Shown here in pieces: positions 18,752 through 25,699 of a stretch of 64,000 nt of DNA. The notes below the pieces were generated by a model, which made no database searches, was not told the origin of the DNA, and saw only the letters and a program-made list of their open reading frames with translations. Every line of letters begins with the position of its first letter. Position 1 is the first letter of the stretch. Made by a program: the position numbers and the translations under genes. Source of the DNA: Streptococcus infantis ATCC 700779 (GTDB lineage Bacteria; Bacillota; Bacilli; Lactobacillales; Streptococcaceae). Where the stretch lies: the NCBI RefSeq assembly GCF_000187465.1, contig NZ_GL732439.1:541060-605059 (forward strand), written 5' to 3'.

Positions 18752-18946
18752 ATACTCTTCGAAAATCTCTTCAAACCGCGTCAACGTCGCCTTGCCGTAT
18801 ATATGTTACTGACTTCGTCAGTTCTATCCACAACCTCAAAACAGTGTTTTGAGCTGACTACGTCAGTTCCATCTACAACCTCAAAACGGTGTTTTGAGCA
18901 ACCTGTGACTAGTTTCCTAGTTTGCTCTTTGATTTTCATTGAGTTT
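18752..18946. repeat. RUP-like streptococcal repeat element with internal 45-bp duplication
   Basis: Bounded by imperfect terminal inverted repeats: ACTCTTCGAAAATC at the left and, on the other strand, ACTCAATGAAAATC at the right (18931-18944). It resembles the small non-autonomous RUP-type elements of pneumococcus. Two tandem units of about 45 bp, each ending in CCTCAAAAC(A/G)GTGTTTTGAG, lie at 18811-18855 and 18856-18899. It occupies the divergent region between the MocR gene and budA. No coding capacity. Confidence 0.6.
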
Positions 18947-18983
18947 TAAACGGCAGTCCTGCGTTCAATTCTAAGAAGAAATG

Positions 18984-18992
18984 TGATATACT
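18984..18992 (+). promoter_or_regulatory. Extended -10 of budA
   Basis: TGATATACT, 30 nt upstream of the ATG at 19022. It overlaps an alternative GTG start at 18983 and so argues against that start. Confidence 0.55.
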
Positions 18993-19021
18993 TAGTAAGT
19001 AAATTTTCAAAGAAGAGTGAG

Positions 19022-19750
19022 ATGATAAAGGTGCAAGAACCAGTTAAATTATTCCAATATAATACTTTGGGAGCCTTGATGGCAGGACTTTACGGCGGGA
19101 CCATGACAGTTGGTGAGTTACTTGAACATGGAGATTTGGGGCTAGGAACCTTGGACTCTATTGATGGGGAGCTAATTGTCTTAGATGGTAAAGCCTATCA
19201 AGCTAAGGGTTCAGGTGAGAAGCCTGAAATCGTTGAAGTTTCACCAGACGCGCTGATTCCCTATGCAGCAGTTGTACCCCACCAGGCAGAAGTTATTTTC
19301 CGCCAGCGTTTTGAAATGACTGATCAGGAACTAGAAAAACGTATTGAGTCCTACTATGATGGAGAAAATCTTTTCCGTTCGATTAAGATTCATGGTGATT
19401 TTAAACACATGCATGTTCGCATGATTCCAAAATCGACAAGCGAAACGAAATTTGCTGAGGTTGCGACTCATCAGCCTGAATATAGTTGCGAAAATGTCTC
19501 TGGGACTATCGTTGGATTCTGGACACCTGAAATTTTCCATGGTGTCAGTGTCGCAGGCTATCATTTGCACTTTATCTCAGATGACCTAACCTTTGGTGGT
19601 CACGTTATGGACTTTGTCATCAAGGAAGGAATCGTAGAGGTTGGAGCTGTCGATCAATTGGATCAACGTTTCCCTGTCCAGGATCGCCAGTACCTCTTTG
19701 CTAAGTTCAATGTTGATGAGATGAAAAAAGATATCGATCAGGCTGAATAA
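19022..19750 (+). CDS. budA: Alpha-acetolactate decarboxylase
   Basis: 242 residues. The enzyme converts alpha-acetolactate to acetoin, an overflow and pH-control pathway branching from pyruvate and valine synthesis. Family motifs are LGALMAGLYGGTMTVGELL, DLGLGTLDSIDGELIVLDG and the zinc-binding histidines of VAGYHLHFISDDLTFGGHV. The start at 19022 (MIKVQEPVKLFQYN) was chosen because the alternative at 18983 lies in the promoter. Confidence 0.93.
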   Translation: MIKVQEPVKLFQYNTLGALMAGLYGGTMTVGELLEHGDLGLGTLDSIDGELIVLDGKAYQAKGSGEKPEIVEVSPDALIPYAAVVPHQAEVIFRQRFEMTDQELEKRIESYYDGENLFRSIKIHGDFKHMHVRMIPKSTSETKFAEVATHQPEYSCENVSGTIVGFWTPEIFHGVSVAGYHLHFISDDLTFGGHVMDFVIKEGIVEVGAVDQLDQRFPVQDRQYLFAKFNVDEMKKDIDQAE

Positions 19751-19762
19751 AAGGAGAAAAAT

Positions 19763-20512
19763 ATGAAAATTCATGTAATAACCACAATGATAGCTTTAGT
19801 TGTATTTCTCATAGCTGCCATTTGGTTCTCAAAAAAGAAGTACAAGATTAACCTTTCAGTTTTAGGACTTGGGGCAGTTGCATTTTTTGTCTCATCTCAG
19901 GTCTTAGAGAAAATTGTTCACCTTTTGGTGCTTCATCCACAAAAGGATGGGACAGTTCCACTCATGACGGAAAATCCTCTTCTCTATGTGGTTTACGGGG
20001 TCTGTATGGCTGCTTTGTTTGAAGAAACAGCTCGACTTGTCTTCTTTAAGTGGTTAGAGAAGAAGAGAGCTTTGGAAGATTCGGATGCCCTCGCCTATGG
20101 ACTTGGTCATGGTGGCTTGGAATTGCTCTACCTCGGAATGGGAAGCTTGATTAGTCTTTTGATCCTCTTTTCGTTATTAGAGTCTTCAAATCCAGATCTG
20201 GCAAATCTCCTTCCTAAAAATACACTTGAAACAGTACAATCTCTATCTGGATGGCAGGTTTATTTACTCGGTGTTGAGCGTGTGCTTGCTCTTGTTATGC
20301 AAATCGGTCTCTCTTTCTGGGTTTATCAAGCAGTTCGTCAAAAGAATTGGATTTATCTAGTAACTGCTTATGGTTTACATGCCTTCTTTGATCTGGCTCC
20401 GAGTCTATCTCAGGTTGGTTGGATTTCAAATCCGCTTCTTGTTGAAGGATTGTTAGCAGTGGAAGTTGTTCTATTTGTATACTTTACAAAAACTATCTTG
20501 TATAAAAAATAA
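19763..20512 (+). CDS. YhfC-family intramembrane protease
   Basis: 249 residues with about seven transmembrane helices. The catalytic-type motifs FEETARLVFF and YGLGHGGLELL, plus a late His in YGLHAFFDL, fit the glutamic-type PrsW/YhfC group. Substrate unknown. It starts 12 nt after budA with RBS AAAGGAG, so is probably co-transcribed. Confidence 0.85.
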   Translation: MKIHVITTMIALVVFLIAAIWFSKKKYKINLSVLGLGAVAFFVSSQVLEKIVHLLVLHPQKDGTVPLMTENPLLYVVYGVCMAALFEETARLVFFKWLEKKRALEDSDALAYGLGHGGLELLYLGMGSLISLLILFSLLESSNPDLANLLPKNTLETVQSLSGWQVYLLGVERVLALVMQIGLSFWVYQAVRQKNWIYLVTAYGLHAFFDLAPSLSQVGWISNPLLVEGLLAVEVVLFVYFTKTILYKK

Positions 20513-20518
20513 TCATGC

Positions 20519-20541
20519 AAAAGAGGTCTGACCTCTTTTTT
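20519..20541 (+). terminator. Terminator after the yhfC-like gene
   Basis: AAAAGAGGT-CTG-ACCTCTTTT perfect stem followed by T. Confidence 0.92.
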
Positions 20542-20593
20542 ACTTGTGTGAATAAAAAAGCTTTTTCAAATCATCGAAAAATGCTCCTAAAAA

Positions 20594-20602
20594 TGGTATA
20601 AT
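20594..20602 (+). promoter_or_regulatory. Extended -10 of murB
   Basis: TGGTATAAT with TATAAT at 20597-20602, 29 nt before the start codon at 20632. Confidence 0.7.
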
Positions 20603-20631
20603 AGAATGTATTTTATAAAAGGATGAGAGAT

Positions 20632-21537
20632 ATGACAGTACTAGATAAATTAAAAGAAACCTTAGAAGGTATTGATATTCGTTTTAACGAACCACTCAAA
20701 ACCTACACCTATACGAAAGTGGGAGGGAAGGCAGATTACTTAGCTTTTCCTAGCAATCATTATGAGATGGCCCGTGTGGTTAAGTTCGCTAATCAAGAAA
20801 ATATCTCATGGATGGTTCTTGGAAATGCCAGTAATATTATCGTCCGAGAAGGCGGAATTCGTGGCTTTGTCATTATGTGTGACAAACTCAACAATGTTTC
20901 GGTCGATGGTTACACCATTGAAGCAGAAGCAGGTGCTAACCTGATTGAGACCACTCGTATAGCTCTTCGACATAGCTTGACTGGTTTTGAGTTTGCCTGT
21001 GGAATTCCAGGAAGCGTCGGTGGAGCTGTCTTTATGAATGCTGGAGCCTATGGAGGTGAGATTTCCAATATTTTGCAGTCTTGCAAAGTATTGACCAAGG
21101 ATGGGGAAATCGAGACTTTATCAGCCAAGGACTTAGCTTTTGGTTACCGTCATTCAGCTATTCAAGATTCTGGAGCAGTAGTCTTATCAGCTAAATTTGC
21201 ACTATCTCCAGGGAATTATGAGACTATTAATCAAGAAATGGATCGCTTAACTCATTTGCGTGAACTTAAGCAACCTTTGGAATATCCATCATGTGGTTCT
21301 GTCTTTAAACGTCCAGTCGGGCATTTTGCAGGGCAATTGATTTCAGAAGCTGGTTTGAAGGGCTACCGTATCGGTGGTGTCGAAGTCTCAGAAAAACATG
21401 CAGGCTTTATGATTAATGTAGCCGATGGGACAGCAAGAGACTATGAAGACTTAATTGAGTCTGTCATTGAAAAAGTTAAAGAACATTCTGGTGTTACCCT
21501 TGAGCGAGAAGTTCGTATCTTGGGTGAACACGAATAA
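20632..21537 (+). CDS. murB: UDP-N-acetylenolpyruvoylglucosamine reductase
   Basis: 301 residues. FAD-dependent second step of UDP-MurNAc synthesis for peptidoglycan. FAD-binding pieces [56 protein letters not shown], and the catalytic serine context [11 protein letters not shown]. The ATG at 20632 is preferred over the ATG at 20623, which overlaps the ribosome-binding site AAAAGGA. Confidence 0.95.
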   Translation: MTVLDKLKETLEGIDIRFNEPLKTYTYTKVGGKADYLAFPSNHYEMARVVKFANQENISWMVLGNASNIIVREGGIRGFVIMCDKLNNVSVDGYTIEAEAGANLIETTRIALRHSLTGFEFACGIPGSVGGAVFMNAGAYGGEISNILQSCKVLTKDGEIETLSAKDLAFGYRHSAIQDSGAVVLSAKFALSPGNYETINQEMDRLTHLRELKQPLEYPSCGSVFKRPVGHFAGQLISEAGLKGYRIGGVEVSEKHAGFMINVADGTARDYEDLIESVIEKVKEHSGVTLEREVRILGEHE

Positions 21538-21561
21538 CATTATTATTAAACATTATACAAA

Positions 21562-21640
21562 GATTGGGATTTTATCGCTAGATATGGTTTGGGTCAATTC
21601 CTTACAGTTATTGCTAGCATTTAACAAGGTCCCAATCTGT
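21562..21640 (+). other. Structured region between murB and potA (inverted repeat)
   Basis: AGATTGGGA (21562-21570) pairs with TCCCAATCT (21632-21640), with further partial pairing (GCTAG copies) inside an approximately 60-nt loop. It is not followed by a T-tract, so it is not a simple terminator. It could be a leader structure of the pot operon or a decayed mobile element. Nothing else was recognised between 21541 and 21671. Confidence 0.4.
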
Positions 21641-21671
21641 TAATTTACGAAGAAAAAGGAATTTAGAGGAA

Positions 21672-22829
21672 TTGAAAAAACCAATTATCGAATTCAGAAA
21701 CGTTTCTAAAGTTTTTGAAGATAGTGACACTAAGGTTCTCAAGGATATTAACTTTGAGTTGGAAGAAGGAAAATTTTATACACTGCTAGGAGCTTCTGGT
21801 TCAGGAAAATCAACCATCCTAAATATCATTGCAGGTTTGCTAGACGCAACGACAGGTGATATTTTGCTAGACGGTGTTCGTATCAATGACATCCCGACCA
21901 ATAAGCGCGATGTTCACACGGTCTTCCAATCTTACGCCTTGTTCCCGCACATGAATGTCTTTGAAAATGTTGCCTTTCCATTGTGATTGCGCAAGGTCGA
22001 TAAAAAAGAAATCGAAAAACGTGTCTTAGAAGTTCTCAAGATGGTACAGCTTGAAGGATATGAAAAACGTTCTATCCGTAGGTTATCTGGAGGACAACGT
22101 CAGCGTGTAGCTATTGCACGTGCGATTATCAACCAGCCTCGTGTGGTGCTCTTGGATGAGCCCTTGTCAGCACTTGACTTGAAGTTGCGGACAGACATGC
22201 AGTACGAACTACGTGAACTGCAACAACGCTTGGGCATCACCTTTGTCTTTGTTACTCACGATCAGGAAGAAGCTCTGGCCATGAGTGACTGGATTTTTGT
22301 CATGAATGACGGTGAGATTGTTCAGTCTGGGACACCAGTTGACATCTACGATGAACCTATCAACCACTTTGTAGCCACCTTCATCGGTGAATCAAATATC
22401 TTGCCAGGGACCATGATTGAGGACTACTTGGTCGAGTTTAACGGCAAACGATTTGAAGCGGTCGACGGTGGGATGAAGCCAAATGAACCGGTCGAAGTCG
22501 TCATTCGTCCAGAGGACTTGCGTATTACCCTTCCAGAAGAAGGAAAGCTTCAAGTTAAGGTCGATACGCAGCTCTTCCGTGGGGTTCACTATGAGATTAT
22601 CGCCTATGACGAACTTGGCAATGAATGGATGATCCACTCAACTCGTAAGGCCATCGTTGGTGAGGAAATCGGTCTGGACTTTGAACCAGAAGACATCCAC
22701 ATCATGCGTCTCAATGAAACAGAAGAAGAGTTCGATGCTCGTATCGAAGAATACGTAGAAATCGAAGAGCAGGAAGCAGGTTTGATTAACGCTATTGAGG
22801 AGGAAAGAGATGAAGAAAACAACCTCTAA
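21672..22829 (+). pseudogene. potA: Spermidine/putrescine ABC transporter ATPase PotA, interrupted by an in-frame TGA
   Basis: The frame begins at TTG 21672 ([16 protein letters not shown]), carries Walker [10 protein letters not shown], and stops at TGA 21984-21986 (codon 105). It continues without frameshift as TTGCGCAAG ([13 protein letters not shown]), with signature LSGGQRQR, Walker [13 protein letters not shown] and the OB-like regulatory domain. The position is Arg in relatives (FPLRLRK), so this looks like CGA to TGA. The TTG after the stop could restart translation, but that product would lack Walker A. Polyamine uptake is expected to fail without readthrough. Confidence 0.9.
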
Positions 22830-23616
22830 ACTCTTTGTAGTGCCCTACATGCTTTGGATTGCCCTCTTTGTATTGGCACCCTTGGTCTTGATTTTTGGAC
22901 AATCATTTTTCAACATCGAAGGTCAGTTTAGTTTAGAAAACTATAAATCCTATTTTGCGTCACAAAACTTAACCTATCTCAAAATGAGCTTTAACTCTGT
23001 TCTCTATGCAGGGATTGTGACTTTAGTGACACTCTTGATTAGCTATCCAACAGCCCTCTTTTTGACTCGTCTCAAACACCGTCAACTCTGGCTCATGCTA
23101 ATCATCTTGCCAACTTGGATCAACCTACTGCTCAAGGCTTATGCCTTTATCGGAATTTTTGGTCAAAATGGCTCTATTAATCAATTTCTAGAATTTATTG
23201 GAATTGGTTCTCAGCAGTTGCTATTTACCGATTTCTCATTTATCTTTGTCGCAAGCTACATCGAGCTTCCATTTATGATTTTGCCCATCTTCAATGTCTT
23301 GGATGATATGGATAACAATCTCATCAATGCCAGCTATGACCTTGGTGCAACCAAGTGGGAAACCTTCCGTCATGTCATCTTCCCTCTGTCTATGAACGGG
23401 GTGCGAAGCGGAGTTCAATCGGTCTTTATCCCAAGTTTGAGTCTCTTTATGTTGACCCGTTTAATTGGGGGGAACCGAGTGATTACCTTGGGGACTGCCA
23501 TCGAGCAGAACTTCTTGACCAACGACAACTACGGTATGGGTTCAACTATCGGTGTTGTTCTTATCCTGACTATGTTTATCACTATGTGGGTGACTAAGGA
23601 AAGGAGAGAACGATGA
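22810..23616 (+). CDS. potB: Polyamine ABC transporter permease PotB
   Basis: 268 residues, six predicted transmembrane helices. The permease EAA-type loop is [25 protein letters not shown]. The ATG at 22810 has a strong GGAGGAAAG ribosome-binding site inside the end of potA, so the upstream frame from 22795 is disfavoured. Forms the channel with PotC. Confidence 0.94.
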   Translation: MKKTTSKLFVVPYMLWIALFVLAPLVLIFGQSFFNIEGQFSLENYKSYFASQNLTYLKMSFNSVLYAGIVTLVTLLISYPTALFLTRLKHRQLWLMLIILPTWINLLLKAYAFIGIFGQNGSINQFLEFIGIGSQQLLFTDFSFIFVASYIELPFMILPIFNVLDDMDNNLINASYDLGATKWETFRHVIFPLSMNGVRSGVQSVFIPSLSLFMLTRLIGGNRVITLGTAIEQNFLTNDNYGMGSTIGVVLILTMFITMWVTKERRER

Positions 23617-24386
23617 AAAAATTATCGAATCTTTACCTAGCCTTTGTCTTTATCGTCCTTTATTTGCCAATCTTTTACCTGATCGGATATGCCTTCAATG
23701 CTGGGGATGATATGAATAGCTTTACAGGCTTTAGTTTGTCTCACTTTGAAACCATGTTTGGAGATGGAAGACTCATGCTCATCTTGGTTCAGACCTTTTT
23801 ACTAGCCTTTCTATCAGCCTTGATTGCGACTGTTATTGGGACTTTTGGGGCTATCTACATCTATCAATCACGCAAAAAATACCAAGAAGCCTTTCTATCT
23901 CTCAATAACATTTTGATGGTTGCACCCGATGTTATGATTGGTGCCAGCTTCTTGATTCTCTTTACTCAGCTCAAGTTCTCTCTTGGTTTTCTGACAGTGT
24001 TGTCCAGTCACGTAGCCTTCTCGATTCCTATCGTAGTGCTTATGGTCTTGCCACGATTGAAAGAGATGAATGGAGATATGATCCATGCAGCCTATGACCT
24101 TGGAGCTAGTCAGTTCCAGATGTTTAAGGAAATCATGCTTCCTTACCTAACGCCGTCTATTATCGCAGGCTACTTCATGGCTTTCACCTACTCGCTAGAT
24201 GACTTCGCCGTGACCTTCTTTGTGACAGGGAATGGATTTTCAACCCTCTCAGTCGAGATCTACTCTCGGGCTCGTAAGGGAGTTTCCTTAGAAATCAATG
24301 CTCTTTCAGCCTTGGTCTTTCTCTTTAGTATTATCCTAGTAGTTGGATATTACTTCATTTCACGTGAGAAGGAGGAACAAGCATGA
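23613..24386 (+). CDS. potC: Polyamine ABC transporter permease PotC
   Basis: 257 residues, six transmembrane helices, EAA loop HAAYDLGASQFQMFKEIMLPYLTPS and the PotC-like SLDDFAVTFFVTG segment. It overlaps potB and potD by 4 nt each, so it is translationally coupled. Confidence 0.95.
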   Translation: MKKLSNLYLAFVFIVLYLPIFYLIGYAFNAGDDMNSFTGFSLSHFETMFGDGRLMLILVQTFLLAFLSALIATVIGTFGAIYIYQSRKKYQEAFLSLNNILMVAPDVMIGASFLILFTQLKFSLGFLTVLSSHVAFSIPIVVLMVLPRLKEMNGDMIHAAYDLGASQFQMFKEIMLPYLTPSIIAGYFMAFTYSLDDFAVTFFVTGNGFSTLSVEIYSRARKGVSLEINALSALVFLFSIILVVGYYFISREKEEQA

Positions 24387-25453
24387 AACGACTCTATTCA
24401 TTTTTAGCAGGAATTTTAGCCATTATCCTTGTCTTATGGGGAATTTCTTACCATCTTGATAGTAAAATCAATAGCCGTGATAGTCAAAAACTGGTTATCT
24501 ACAACTGGGGAGACTATATCGACCCTGAACTTCTGGAGAAATTTACAGAAGAAACCGGGATTCAAGTCCAGTATGAGACCTTTGACTCCAACGAAGCCAT
24601 GTACACGAAAATCAAGCAGGGTGGGACAACCTATGATATTGCCATCCCAAGTGAGTACATGATCAACAAAATGAAGGATGAAGACCTCTTAGTTCCACTG
24701 GATTATAGTAAAATTGAGGGCATTGAGAATATTGGTCCAGAGTTTCTCAACCAGTCTTTTGATCCAAATAACCAGTACTCTATCCCATACTTCTGGGGAA
24801 CTTTGGGAATTGTCTACAATGAAACCATGGTGGAAGAAGCACCTGAACATTGGGACGACCTCTGGAAACCAGAGTACAAGGATTCGATTATGCTCTTTGA
24901 TGGGGCGCGTGAAGTACTTGGGTTAGGTCTTAACTCACTAGGCTATAGCCTTAACTCAAAAGATCCTCAACAACTGTCACAAACGGTTGATAAACTGTAT
25001 GAGCTGACTCCTAATATCAAGGCAATTGTAGCCGATGAGATGAAGGGTTACATGATTCAGAACAATGCTGCTATTGGTGTGACCTTCTCAGGGGAAGCTA
25101 GTCAGATGTTGGAAAAGAATCCTAACCTCAAATATGTTGTGCCGACAGAAGCAAGTAACCTCTGGTTTGACAACATGGTTATTCCTAAAACTGTCAAGAA
25201 CCAAGATGCAGCCTATGCCTTCATCAACTTCATGTTGAAGCCTGAAAATGCTCTCAAGAATGCAGAGTATGTCGGCTACTCAACACCAAACAATGCTACT
25301 AAGGAAATGCTCCCAGAGGAGACAAAAGAGGACAAGTCCTTCTATCCCGATGCAGATACAATGAAACACCTAGAAGTTTATGAAAAATTTGACCATAAAT
25401 GGACAGGAATCTACAGTGACCTCTTCCTACAGTTTAAGATGTATCGGAAGTAG
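24383..25453 (+). CDS. potD: Spermidine/putrescine-binding protein PotD
   Basis: 356 residues. It has an N-terminal hydrophobic anchor without a lipobox cysteine (ILAIILVLWGISYHLD), then the binding protein beginning LVIYNWGDYIDPELL. Polyamine-site regions include IPYFWGTLGIVYN and ASNLWFDNMVIPKT. The frame is intact although potA upstream is broken. Last gene of potABCD. Confidence 0.95.
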   Translation: MKRLYSFLAGILAIILVLWGISYHLDSKINSRDSQKLVIYNWGDYIDPELLEKFTEETGIQVQYETFDSNEAMYTKIKQGGTTYDIAIPSEYMINKMKDEDLLVPLDYSKIEGIENIGPEFLNQSFDPNNQYSIPYFWGTLGIVYNETMVEEAPEHWDDLWKPEYKDSIMLFDGAREVLGLGLNSLGYSLNSKDPQQLSQTVDKLYELTPNIKAIVADEMKGYMIQNNAAIGVTFSGEASQMLEKNPNLKYVVPTEASNLWFDNMVIPKTVKNQDAAYAFINFMLKPENALKNAEYVGYSTPNNATKEMLPEETKEDKSFYPDADTMKHLEVYEKFDHKWTGIYSDLFLQFKMYRK

Positions 25454-25466
25454 GAGTTTATAAAAC

Positions 25467-25497
25467 AAAACGAACCAGTCAAGCTGGTTCGTTTTTT
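25467..25497 (+). terminator. Terminator of the pot operon
   Basis: AAAACGAACCAG-TCAAG-CTGGTTCGTTTT followed by T. Confidence 0.92.
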
Positions 25498-25521
25498 GTT
25501 TAAAAAAATTTATATTTGGGC

Positions 25522-25632
25522 TTGACAAAAGGAATTTTAATGATAAAATAGTATCCTTTATACATTAAGGAGGTATAAAAAAGATATGTGATTTATTTGG
25601 TATTCAGAAATGAAAACTCTTACAAAGTATGA
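25522..25632 (+). promoter_or_regulatory. Promoter and strong ribosome-binding site without a gene, upstream of the CRISPR array
   Basis: TTGACA at 25522-25527 and TAAAAT at 25544-25549 (16-nt spacing), then AAGGAGGT at 25567-25574. The only frame behind it is GTG at 25588 to TGA at 25632 (14 codons, VIYLVFRNENSYKV). Related type III-A loci carry cas1-cas2 on this side of the array, so this may be the remnant of a deleted adaptation gene. The identification of the peptide is not supported beyond position. Confidence 0.5.
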
Positions 25633-25638
25633 TATACT
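25610..25638 (+). promoter_or_regulatory. Putative promoter of the CRISPR array (leader)
   Basis: ATGAAA at 25610-25615, 17 nt, then TATACT at 25633-25638 with an extended TG (TGATATACT). It would start the pre-crRNA about 55 nt before the first repeat and fits the array's left-to-right direction. Confidence 0.5.
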
Positions 25639-25699
25639 AGTAATAGTTTCCAATAGGTTATATCTAGTGCTTGTTATAGGTTTACATACAAGATATGGG

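Noticed and set aside
18737..18949. Small frames over the RUP-like element
   Set aside because: They only translate the repeat element and have no ribosome-binding site.
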